Part shown: positions 36,786 to 44,768 of the stretch, piece by piece
Layout of the letters: the number at the start of each line of letters is the position of its first letter
Numbering within the stretch: the first letter of the stretch is position 1
Origin: Veillonella intestinalis
GTDB taxonomy: Bacteria > Bacillota > Negativicutes > Veillonellales > Veillonellaceae
Assembly (NCBI RefSeq): GCF_943193155.1
Contig: NZ_CALPDB010000001.1
Coordinates: 186,001-250,000, forward strand
Direction of reading: 5' to 3'
DNA length: 64,000 nt
Notes under the pieces: model-generated
Databases searched by the model: none
Told to the model about the DNA's origin: nothing
Seen by the model: only the letters and a program-made list of their open reading frames with translations
Translations under genes and position numbers: made by a program

Positions 36786-37265
36786 ATGCCAAAACGCAGT
36801 GATTATATAACATGGGATGAATATTTTATGGGTGTGGCTATTTTGGCGGCGCAGCGTTCTAAAGATCCAAATACACAAGTAGGGGCTTGCATAGTTAGCG
36901 AGGATAATAAAATTTTGTCCATTGGGTATAATGGTATGCCTTGCGGTTGTAGTGATGATGAATTTGCTTGGGGCCGTGATGCTGACAAAGATAATAAGTA
37001 TTTTTATATCGTTCATAGTGAATTGAATGCCATATTAAATTACCGTGGCGGTTCTTTGGAAGGCAGTAAAATCTATGTTACCTTATTCCCTTGTAATGAA
37101 TGTGCTAAGGCTATTATACAAAGCGGTATTCGCGAAGTGATTTATTGGCAAGATAAATATAAAGATACACCAGAAGTAATCGCCTCAAAACGTATGTTAC
37201 GAACTGCAGGTGTACAGATTAGTGAATATATACCTACAGGGCGCACCTTGAATATTAACCTATAG
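36786..37265 (+). CDS. comEB: Deoxycytidylate deaminase (ComEB type)
   Basis: 159 residues. The zinc site reads HSELNAIL plus PCNEC, and the N-terminal SKDPNTQVGACIV and YNGMPCG are typical of dCMP deaminases. It makes dUMP for dTMP synthesis. In Bacillus this gene sits inside the comE operon; here it is 2 kb upstream of comEA and separated by a repeat array and a minus-strand gene, so it is not co-transcribed. AGGAGG precedes the ATG. Confidence 0.92.
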   Translation: MPKRSDYITWDEYFMGVAILAAQRSKDPNTQVGACIVSEDNKILSIGYNGMPCGCSDDEFAWGRDADKDNKYFYIVHSELNAILNYRGGSLEGSKIYVTLFPCNECAKAIIQSGIREVIYWQDKYKDTPEVIASKRMLRTAGVQISEYIPTGRTLNINL

Positions 37266-37303
37266 CTTGAGGCTGTACGTGTATTCTAAATAGGATGATA
37301 AAG

Positions 37304-37378
37304 GAAGCCGAACAGCAAATCCTTACTTCGAGTTCTCACGAACAAAGTCGTACGGATTTCACTGTTCGGCTTCTTTCT
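37304..37378. repeat. Stem-loop repeat A (terminator-like)
   Basis: GAAGCCGAACAG (37304-37315) pairs with CTGTTCGGCTTC (37362-37373), extended by ATCC/GGAT inside, followed by TTTCT. The loop contains CGAGTTCTCACGAAC, the reverse complement of the loop of element D. Placed after comEB, it may act as its terminator. Confidence 0.75.
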
Positions 37379-37415
37379 ACTTACTTTAGAGAAAATAACT
37401 GTAGCAAAGTAAGTA
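37378..37415. repeat. Inverted repeat between elements A and B
   Basis: TACTTACTTT (37378-37387) and AAAGTAAGTA (37406-37415) form a perfect 10-bp stem with an 18-base loop. Confidence 0.6.
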
Positions 37416-37448
37416 TAGCGTTAAAGACAGCGGTGTGTGTAGATAAAG

Positions 37449-37512
37449 AAGAAACAGGACAGCAAAAGCTAAGTGACTTTGTTCTAAATCAGAGTCCTTT
37501 TTTTCTCTCTTA
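37449..37512. repeat. Stem-loop repeat B
   Basis: AAGAAACAGGAC pairs with GTCCTTTTTTTCT. The loop reads AGCAAAAGCTAAGTGACTTTG then TTCTAAATCAGA, shared with elements C and D over much of its length. Confidence 0.65.
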
Positions 37513-37591
37513 TATAGAAAGGGATTACAACTACTGGAAAAGTTAGTAGAAATTAGAAGAAGGGTAAGTTGTTTAGCTAAATAAGGAATAA

Positions 37592-37652
37592 AAAAGAAGT
37601 GACAGCAAAATCTAAGCGACTTTTTCTAAATCAGAGTCCTTTCTTCTTCTTA
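37592..37652. repeat. Stem-loop repeat C
   Basis: Second copy of the B type: GACAGCAAAATCTAAGCGAC, then TTTTTCTAAATCAGAGTCC, flanked by AAAGAAG and CTTTCTTC. The similarity continues downstream into TTATATAGA and CTACTGG, found after both copies. Confidence 0.65.
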
Positions 37653-37688
37653 TATAGACAGGAATTATAGCTACTGGTTTAGATATAT

Positions 37689-37835
37689 AATTATGAAAAA
37701 GGTCAGACTAATGTATATAAGACAATAAATGCAGTAAGCAAAAGCTAAGTGACTTGTTCGTGAGAACTCGGAACGAAGCTTTGCTTACTGCATTTATTTA
37801 ACTATTATATGAGAAGCTGACCTTTTTTCATAATT
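37689..37835. repeat. Inverted repeat bracketing element D
   Basis: AATTATGAAAAAGGTCAG (37689-37706) is the reverse complement, apart from one base in the A/T run, of CTGACCTTTTTTCATAATT (37817-37835), which is the last coding part of the convergent aminopeptidase gene. Element D lies between the arms. Confidence 0.8.
37727..37799. repeat. Stem-loop repeat D (terminator-like)
   Basis: AAATGCAGTAAGCAAAAGC (37727-37745) pairs with GCTTTGCTTACTGCATTT (37778-37795), followed by ATTTA. The loop carries GTTCGTGAGAAC, a small stem closed by a GNRA-type GUGA loop in plus-strand RNA. Element A has the same loop in the opposite orientation. Confidence 0.8.
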
Positions 37836-39034
37836 GTTACGGCTTCACCAGTAGCCGTAATTCCTTCTATATCCATATCCTCATGTCCAATCATAAAGTC
37901 TACATGGGTCAAGGAGTAGTTAAGGCCTTCTTTTTTTAATTCTTCTTTGCTAAGACCATCACTATTGGCTAAGCAAGTAGGATAAGCCGCGCCAATGGCT
38001 AAGTGGCAGGAAGCGTTTTCATCAAAGAGCGTTTCATAATAGATGCGATTAGATTGGCTAATTGGTGAATAGTGATCAACTAAGGCGATTTCACCTAAAT
38101 AAGCAGAACCTTCATCGGTTTCAATGAGATGTTTAAGATGTTCTCGACCAACTTTGGCATCATAATCGACGATTTTACCATTTTCAAAAGTAAAGTGGAA
38201 TTCATTGATTTCATTGCCTTGATAGATGAGTGGTTTAGTACTATAGACAATACCATTTACACCATCGTATTGAGGGGCTGTAAAGACTTCTTCAGTAGGG
38301 ATGTTAGCATCAAATATGATACCGCTCTTAGAGGCTTCCGCACCACCTTGCCACAGATGATTTTTAGGTAAGGTAATTGTTAAGTCCGTCCCGTTAGAGC
38401 AAGTGTAGTGTAGTGATTGAAAATGATGCTGATTCATGGCTTTGGTGCGTGATTCCAAGCGTTTTAAATGAGGGGCTAATTCTTCTTCCTTACTTACATT
38501 TTCAATCCGGCATAAAGTGAAAATTTCACTCCAAAGAGCATCAATTTTTTCTTCATTAGTACCAGTGAAGCCAAGAAGTTCAGCCCAGAGCAAGGTGGCT
38601 ACAGAAGCTACACACCAAGTAAGCGTAGAATCCATGATAGCTTCGTGATAAAAATGGAGCACCTTATTAAGATTGCGTGACTGACTGGCAATGCGCTCAG
38701 ATGGTACGCCTGCAAGGGCTTTCGGATTGGCGCTGATTAAAGATAAAAAGGCAGCACCTGCTTCTACATAGGTTTTGTAGTATTCTGGAATCCAAGGGGC
38801 TGGGTTAGCTAATACTTCATCGGCTGCATGAAGTAGACGCTCTTTGCCAATAGTTGTAGAACGCCAATTGAGGACTACTTCTTTGGCTCCTAAGGCATAT
38901 GCTTCTTGGGTCACGATGAGTGCAAAATCTTGATTTTCTACATCTACATTGATTACTAAGGTTTGATTTTTTTGTAAATTTACACCTGTTGTTAAGAGGG
39001 CTTGGGCATATTTTTGTAAACGAATTGTTTCCAT
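37805..39034 (-). CDS. M29-family aminopeptidase
   Basis: 409-residue cytosolic metallo-aminopeptidase of the thermophilic aminopeptidase (AmpS/PepS) family. Late conserved blocks include FHFTFENGKIVDYDAKVG, DEGSAYLGEIALVDHYSPIS, YYETLFDENASCHLAIG and THVDFMIGHEDMDIEGIT, which supply the two-metal site (Glu, His, Asp). The start at 39034 follows AAAGGAAA on the minus strand. It is divergent from comEA. Its 3' end is duplicated in inverted form 110 bases downstream. Confidence 0.92.
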   Translation of the reverse strand: METIRLQKYAQALLTTGVNLQKNQTLVINVDVENQDFALIVTQEAYALGAKEVVLNWRSTTIGKERLLHAADEVLANPAPWIPEYYKTYVEAGAAFLSLISANPKALAGVPSERIASQSRNLNKVLHFYHEAIMDSTLTWCVASVATLLWAELLGFTGTNEEKIDALWSEIFTLCRIENVSKEEELAPHLKRLESRTKAMNQHHFQSLHYTCSNGTDLTITLPKNHLWQGGAEASKSGIIFDANIPTEEVFTAPQYDGVNGIVYSTKPLIYQGNEINEFHFTFENGKIVDYDAKVGREHLKHLIETDEGSAYLGEIALVDHYSPISQSNRIYYETLFDENASCHLAIGAAYPTCLANSDGLSKEELKKEGLNYSLTHVDFMIGHEDMDIEGITATGEAVTIMKKGQLLI

Positions 39035-39142
39035 GATAGTTTCCTTTCATATATATAAATGAGTATAAAGTAAATTTATAAACTGGCTTCTATATTACTC
39101 ACATTCCTAGAGTGAATTCATACCAATGGTGTGAATTAGCAG

Positions 39143-39168
39143 GAGTTTCTTTAATAAAAAAGAAACTC
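39143..39168. promoter_or_regulatory. Hairpin upstream of comEA
   Basis: GAGTTTCTT (39143-39151) pairs with AAGAAACTC (39160-39168) in the divergent region between the aminopeptidase gene and comEA. It could be an operator or attenuator; no T run follows. Confidence 0.4.
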
Positions 39169-39203
39169 TTAGTAGTCATCACCATAGGTAGGAGGAATGT
39201 AAT

Positions 39204-39791
39204 ATGGAATTAATAAAAGCACATAAAAAATTTTGCCTTTGTCTTGGGCTGGTTTGCTTAGTGTACCTTTTGGTACTACGGCCTATTATAACAGATTCAG
39301 AGACGCAAATGAATAGCACTGAAGCCACTGCTGTAGCAACACAAACACAAAATAGATCGCAACAGGTTGAAACATCAAGTGGTGATAATGAATATGTGTA
39401 TATTACTGGTGCGGTGGAAACACCAGGTTTATATAAATTGCAGGAAGGCCAAACTGTAGGCGATATGATTCAAGCTTGTGGCGGTTTATTACCTTATGCA
39501 TCTGTGGATACTATTAATTTAGCTGAAAAGGCAAGTAGTGGTAGTCATATTCATGTAGCCTTTAACTTCATGGGCAATCCTGAGGAATTATTACGGAAGC
39601 AGAAAATTAATATCAATACAGCTAATGAACAAGAGTTAGTTAAACTATCGGGCGTTGGACCTGGAACGGCAAAGAAAATTATTGCCTATCGAGAACAAAG
39701 TGGTTTATTTAAGTCTATAGAAGACATAAAGAAGGTTAAAGGAATTGGTGAAGCTACCTTTAAAAAATTAGCACCTCATATAACGGTTTAA
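39204..39791 (+). CDS. comEA: Competence protein ComEA (DNA receptor)
   Basis: 195 residues. A single N-terminal membrane anchor (FCLCLGLVCLVYLLVL) precedes a Ser/Thr/Gln linker, an SLBB domain (YVYITGAVETPGLYKLQEGQTV) and a helix-hairpin-helix pair (INTANEQELVKLSGVGPGTAKKI, KKVKGIGEATFKKL) that binds double-stranded DNA. It holds incoming DNA at the cytoplasmic membrane for ComEC. TAGGAGG precedes the ATG. A 128-base gap separates it from comEC. Confidence 0.95.
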   Translation: MELIKAHKKFCLCLGLVCLVYLLVLRPIITDSETQMNSTEATAVATQTQNRSQQVETSSGDNEYVYITGAVETPGLYKLQEGQTVGDMIQACGGLLPYASVDTINLAEKASSGSHIHVAFNFMGNPEELLRKQKININTANEQELVKLSGVGPGTAKKIIAYREQSGLFKSIEDIKKVKGIGEATFKKLAPHITV

Positions 39792-39919
39792 AACAGGTAA
39801 GGTAGTAACTGGATTTATTTAACTAATTTAGAGTTACGTATTATTTTAATAGCTTAGTATTTTAATGATTGGTTGTAAATTTTAAACTACATTGGACAGT
39901 ATAGAGGAGGCAGTATGAC

Positions 39920-42310
39920 GTGCAGGCTAAAGTTAACATACTATATAACTATTTAAAACAAGCCATTCAGGCCGGACTCTATTTTTTTACTATTACAGAA
40001 TGGGGTGCTTTGTTGTGGTTAGCACCAGCCTGGGGGATTGTAATAGCTTATGGAATGTCTTATGAGTTTACTAATCCTATGATCGTTCTATTAAACAGTT
40101 CTTGGTATTTTATTTGGCTACTATTACAGCGATATAAAAAGAATGGCAAGAGTAAGTATATTTATGTTAATTTGTTCCAATTTAGTAATTCTTATCAGTT
40201 AGTTAGGACAGGCGCTACATCATGGCATAGTTTAGTAGTTGTCATTTTAATAATAATTAGTTTATTAGGCTTTGGCATGTATCGAACTCAACAAACAATA
40301 GATAATTATAGGGGGATTAACCCTTATTATGTGGGGGCTACAGGAATTTATACCTTGCGAGTAACAAACTTACCAGAAATAGCTACTGTAAATGGAAATT
40401 CTTATTGGCATTTAACCGGTGAATTAGTTGCCATGGATCCGCAAAAAGAAACAATTGGAAACTGTCAATTACCAGCTGAAGGGACTATTGTTGCTTATAT
40501 TGTGCCGTCTAAAACAGTGCTGTTTAACAAAATTTTGCCAGGTCAATATATAGCGGTTAAAGGTAGTATTAGCAAAACAAAGTTTGCGCCCGAGGAAGGG
40601 CGTATTGATTTACGAGCTCGTTATATTACTGATCATAGAATGGGGACTTTGTATGAAGGTGATATGGTAGGCCTTGTCCCGATGAAAGAGTTACCTTGGG
40701 GTACGAAAATAAGTAATTCAATAATGGGCATGTTAGGGTTTCTTCGTTATGAATGTGGTGATGTATTGAAGGCTCATTTGCCAGGAGCGCTTGGAGAGAT
40801 GAGTCAAAGTTTATTACTCGGTGGTGGCTATAATTCATTGGATGAAACGATTATGGATTCATTTGCAAAAACAGGGTTAATTCATATTTTATCCGTATCT
40901 GGCTCCCATGTAGCACTTTTATTTGGCTTTTTATTCGTAGTAGCTTCATGGCTCGGTATTAGTAAAAGACGAGCGACTTATGGCGCTATTATATTCGTAA
41001 TTTTATATTGCTCAATAGTTGGGTATAATCCACCAGTGGTAAGGTCTGCTCTCATGGGAATTATTATGGGGCTTGGGATTATTGAAGGGCGATTATATCA
41101 AAGTCGACAAGCCTTACATATAAGTGCTGCAGTACTATTATGTATGGAGCCATTATTATTGATGGATGTTAGTTTTCAATTATCTTTTGGTGCTACTTAT
41201 GGAATTTTGTTATTTGGTCGTAGTATCTACCAGCGGTTACCAAAGGGGTGGCCCTATGTAATGGGGCCACTAAGTTTATGTATAAGTGCGCAATTATTGA
41301 TATATCCATTGCAATTATATTATTTTCACTTAATGGGCTTAGGCGCTTTTATAGCGGCTATTTTAGTAGGTCCTATTTTAGATTTAGCTATTTTAGGGGC
41401 AGCTATATTACTTTTAATGAATTTAATAGTGGATATATCATTAGGTTGGAATGTTCTAGCATGGCTTTTAAAAGGAGCCTTATTCTTAAATTTTTCTATT
41501 GCTAATATACCTGGCTTTGTTAATTATTGGGGCGCTTTAACTATTATGGCAGGTTCTCTTTATATATTAGGTTGTCGATTTTTATATTATTATTTTTCAG
41601 AATCAAGAATGCTCTATTGGTGGCGCGAAGCAATGATTGTCATGGGGCTTATGGCCTTATTGTTATTACCAATACATAGTATATTTCAAAGGTCTGTATA
41701 TGTTCATATAATTCCACTATCGCAAGGCGCCGCTTTTTTGGTGGTAAAGGAAGAACCTTTTAAAGGGCGAGTCGGTTGGCTTCATGTAGCGACGGAAGGA
41801 AAAACCTTATCTCGTGTATCACAGGGCGCCATTGTTAATGCTGTACATTATTATGGGATTACTAAACCGCAGCAAATTTCTTTAGGGGGAGTAAAGCAAA
41901 CTGAAGACACTAATTTAGAACCTTTAATGACTTCACTGCATTGGTCATTTCAGGATTTACATAAAAGTCAAATCAATGAAGACATTTATATTGGGCAATG
42001 GACTGGAGATTTTAATGGCATTTTTGAGGAGCAACCTAATGCCGTAATTGCAAGGGGCGCGCATGGAGGATTCCTATTCAGTAATGGACAAAACAGTAAA
42101 AAACATCTAAAATTAAAAGAGATGAAATCATATATTGTTGGAACTACAAATGCCGTTTTAGCCACGTCTCATAATCGAGATGAAGCGAATAGTTTCCCTG
42201 TCCTTGTGTATTGGTCGAATGGAAATAAACGGAGTGAAGTAGACGTAGATCCAGCCGATGAAAATCGATATATTACGGGCACAACTGTGATCCCGGATTT
42301 TTTATTGTAG
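39920..42310 (+). CDS. comEC: DNA uptake channel ComEC/Rec2
   Basis: 796 residues. An N-terminal membrane region with an OB-like extracellular domain (residues ~120-240) precedes the competence domain, with HILSVSGSHVALLFGFLF and VVRSALMGIIMGLG. It transports single-stranded DNA into the cytoplasm. From about residue 592 the metallo-beta-lactamase-like region begins (VYVHIIPLSQGAAFLVV), but no HxHxDH metal motif can be found. The start is a GTG at 39920, with GAGGAGG 9 bases upstream; the ATG at 39915 is out of frame. holA follows after 8 bases. Confidence 0.93.
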   Translation: MQAKVNILYNYLKQAIQAGLYFFTITEWGALLWLAPAWGIVIAYGMSYEFTNPMIVLLNSSWYFIWLLLQRYKKNGKSKYIYVNLFQFSNSYQLVRTGATSWHSLVVVILIIISLLGFGMYRTQQTIDNYRGINPYYVGATGIYTLRVTNLPEIATVNGNSYWHLTGELVAMDPQKETIGNCQLPAEGTIVAYIVPSKTVLFNKILPGQYIAVKGSISKTKFAPEEGRIDLRARYITDHRMGTLYEGDMVGLVPMKELPWGTKISNSIMGMLGFLRYECGDVLKAHLPGALGEMSQSLLLGGGYNSLDETIMDSFAKTGLIHILSVSGSHVALLFGFLFVVASWLGISKRRATYGAIIFVILYCSIVGYNPPVVRSALMGIIMGLGIIEGRLYQSRQALHISAAVLLCMEPLLLMDVSFQLSFGATYGILLFGRSIYQRLPKGWPYVMGPLSLCISAQLLIYPLQLYYFHLMGLGAFIAAILVGPILDLAILGAAILLLMNLIVDISLGWNVLAWLLKGALFLNFSIANIPGFVNYWGALTIMAGSLYILGCRFLYYYFSESRMLYWWREAMIVMGLMALLLLPIHSIFQRSVYVHIIPLSQGAAFLVVKEEPFKGRVGWLHVATEGKTLSRVSQGAIVNAVHYYGITKPQQISLGGVKQTEDTNLEPLMTSLHWSFQDLHKSQINEDIYIGQWTGDFNGIFEEQPNAVIARGAHGGFLFSNGQNSKKHLKLKEMKSYIVGTTNAVLATSHNRDEANSFPVLVYWSNGNKRSEVDVDPADENRYITGTTVIPDFLL

Positions 42311-42318
42311 GAGAAGCT

Positions 42319-43290
42319 ATGGCGATACAGTTACTATATGGTGATGAGTCACAGCTCATAGAAGAAAAAAAGCAAGCCTTTTTAAAGGTCCATTCGGATT
42401 TAACAGTTCAAATGTTAAATGATGAAGTGGGCGCAAGGCGTATATGTGAAAAACTAAGTGAAGACTCTTTATTCGGGGAACCAACCTTATATTGTCTGGT
42501 CAATATACCTATTTTTGCTAAAGCGAATAAAAAAGTGAGTGATGAGTGGCAGCAAGTTTATGATATGTTGTTAACTTACGATGGGAATCATCCCGTTTTA
42601 TTGTTATATCATGAGACAATAGATAAACGGTTAAAGGCGAATAAGGATTTCTTAAAAGCTGTTCCTAATGAGGCCTGTGAACGATTAAAAGGGCCTGAAA
42701 TTGTTACATGGTTACAAACATATTGTAAATCTCATGGCTTTACTATGAGTGCTGATGGGATGGAATATATTCATCATTTATTAGAACTTTGGCAAGATGT
42801 ACCAGTTAGCTTTTTACGGACTGAATTTGATCGTTATTTTTTATTATTACCACCAAAAGGTCAAATTACGCAGGACTTTTTAATTGCTAATGGTAGTGAC
42901 TATGGAGCGAAAAATATTTTTTTATTTAAAGAAGCTCTCTTTAGAAAAGATGTAAACACTTTATTAGCTCTATTTCCTTATATGCTACAAAATAAAGAAG
43001 TAGAACGGGCTATGTCATATATTGAAGGTCAATTACGTTTACAGCTTATGGTAAGTGAGTGTAGAAGTAGTGGCTTAAGTGAGCGGGCGGTACAAGAATT
43101 GTTTAAAGAAGCTGGGTCAAACGTAAAAGCATATCCCATTACACTTGCTTATCGTCAAAGTCAACAAATTTCAATTCGTGCCTTGGCGAAATTATTACGT
43201 GGTTTATACGAAGTAATGCGTGATAGTCGTCGTGGTGAAGGGTCAGTGTCGTATTTTAAAGATTTATGTTTAGCCTATTGTGCTGAATAG
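42319..43290 (+). CDS. holA: DNA polymerase III delta subunit
   Basis: 323 residues. It opens with IQLLYGDESQLIEEKKQAF and shows the AAA+-like fold of HolA without a P-loop, ending in the C-terminal helical domain around AYRQSQQISIRALAKLLRGLYEV. It is the clamp-loader subunit that opens the sliding clamp. The ATG follows GTAGGAGA. Downstream of comEC is its usual Firmicutes place. Confidence 0.92.
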   Translation: MAIQLLYGDESQLIEEKKQAFLKVHSDLTVQMLNDEVGARRICEKLSEDSLFGEPTLYCLVNIPIFAKANKKVSDEWQQVYDMLLTYDGNHPVLLLYHETIDKRLKANKDFLKAVPNEACERLKGPEIVTWLQTYCKSHGFTMSADGMEYIHHLLELWQDVPVSFLRTEFDRYFLLLPPKGQITQDFLIANGSDYGAKNIFLFKEALFRKDVNTLLALFPYMLQNKEVERAMSYIEGQLRLQLMVSECRSSGLSERAVQELFKEAGSNVKAYPITLAYRQSQQISIRALAKLLRGLYEVMRDSRRGEGSVSYFKDLCLAYCAE

Positions 43291-43305
43291 GCTGTGGGGG
43301 TTTAT

Positions 43306-44742
43306 ATGAAACGTAAAATTGGTATTATAGCAGGTGCTGTATTAGGTCTTGTATCGATTAGTGCAGGCGCTTTTTTATATCCAACAGGCAATGTGATTCA
43401 AGGTATGCAACTAGCTGGACAAGATGTATCTAGAGTGGATAAAGAAGAATTAGTAGCTATTATAGAGTCGGAAGCTTCTAAAGCACCAACTCATATGACT
43501 GTAAAATGGAAAAATGGTAAAGAAACGAAAGTGGCCTTAGCTGATATTGGGGTAAAACCAAATGTAAATAAAACCATTGAAAGCATTATGTCTTATGGCT
43601 ATGAACCTTCTATGGAAGAATATATTGTTAATCGTTGGCAAGCATTAGTGAAGCCTGTTTCTAAATCTATTGTGTATGATGTAAATGTTCCGGCCCTAGA
43701 AGCGTTGCTACAGACCTATAATAAAGAGATTGCTAAAAGTGGACATGATGCCTATTTGACAGTAGAAGATGGCAAAGTTGTACTGCATAAAGAAATTGCT
43801 GGACAGCGTTTAGACATTGCTAAAACGGTAGCCAATTTGCAAGAACAATTAGCTAAAGGCGAAGTAACAACCTTAGCTTTAGTAATTGATGAGCAAGCTA
43901 ATCCTAAAATAACGGCGGAAGATTTAAAGGGCATTAATACTGTTTTAGGAACGTATAGCACTACTTTTAACTCTGGGGATACAAGTCGTACACATAATAT
44001 TCAATTAGCTACTGATAAAATTAATAATGTAGTAATACAGCCACACCAAAAGTTTTCCTTTAATGTAATTGTTGGTGAGCGTACTGCTGAAGCGGGATAT
44101 GATGATGCTCCAGTATTTATGGACGGTAAATTAGTGCCTGGCATTGGCGGGGGAATTTGTCAAGTTAGCTCTACTTTATTTAATTCTGCTTTATTATCAG
44201 GGATGACGATTGAAGAAAGGGTGCCTCATTATGCACCAGTTGGTTATATTTCGGCTGGACGTGATGCAACAGTAGCTTATGGATACATTGACTTTGTATT
44301 TAGTAATCCGTATGAACATCCGATTTATGTATTAGCCCATACGATAGGTGACACTTTGACAATTAGTATTTTGGGCTTTGCGGCTGATGAACCAACAAAT
44401 GCTTCAGTTGTAGTAGGTGGTGAAACGGCTATTCCTCATGAGACTCAAGTAACTATTGATCCAGCCGTAACTAAAGAAGAAGTTAAACAGGCTGGACATG
44501 ATGGCTTAAGTGTAAATACAACGGTTCAATTGACGTATAAGGATGGGCGGACTACAACAGATAGCTTTAATTCTACCTATGACCCTGAAACAACGATTAT
44601 AGTTCGTCCTAATAAAGCGGTAGATGCTAAGAAAGAGGTAGAACCTAAGAAAGCAGACACTGATTCGGCTAAACAAGAGAGCACGGATACGAGTAGTGAT
44701 ACCAGAAAGTCTGAACCGGTGAAAAGCGAAACGGCAGAGTAA
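43306..44742 (+). CDS. VanW-family exported cell-wall protein
   Basis: 478 residues. An N-terminal signal anchor (KIGIIAGAVLGLVSISAGAFLY) is followed by two peptidoglycan-binding-4-like segments (residues ~35-210), then the VanW domain with FSFNVIVGERTAEAGY and PGIGGGICQVSSTLFNSAL. A charged, Ser/Lys/Glu-rich tail follows from ~445. The protein probably faces the periplasm and acts in wall modification; the biochemical activity is unknown and the VanW name does not imply vancomycin resistance. The start at 43306 is chosen to place the signal anchor at the N-terminus. Confidence 0.85.
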   Translation: MKRKIGIIAGAVLGLVSISAGAFLYPTGNVIQGMQLAGQDVSRVDKEELVAIIESEASKAPTHMTVKWKNGKETKVALADIGVKPNVNKTIESIMSYGYEPSMEEYIVNRWQALVKPVSKSIVYDVNVPALEALLQTYNKEIAKSGHDAYLTVEDGKVVLHKEIAGQRLDIAKTVANLQEQLAKGEVTTLALVIDEQANPKITAEDLKGINTVLGTYSTTFNSGDTSRTHNIQLATDKINNVVIQPHQKFSFNVIVGERTAEAGYDDAPVFMDGKLVPGIGGGICQVSSTLFNSALLSGMTIEERVPHYAPVGYISAGRDATVAYGYIDFVFSNPYEHPIYVLAHTIGDTLTISILGFAADEPTNASVVVGGETAIPHETQVTIDPAVTKEEVKQAGHDGLSVNTTVQLTYKDGRTTTDSFNSTYDPETTIIVRPNKAVDAKKEVEPKKADTDSAKQESTDTSSDTRKSEPVKSETAE

Positions 44743-44768
44743 TTACGTAGTAAGAAAGAAGGATAGTC

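Noticed and set aside
37295-37546. 83-codon open frame on the plus strand
   Set aside because: It runs through stem-loop elements A and B, lacks a good ribosome site, and its protein text is dictated by inverted repeats. Not a gene.
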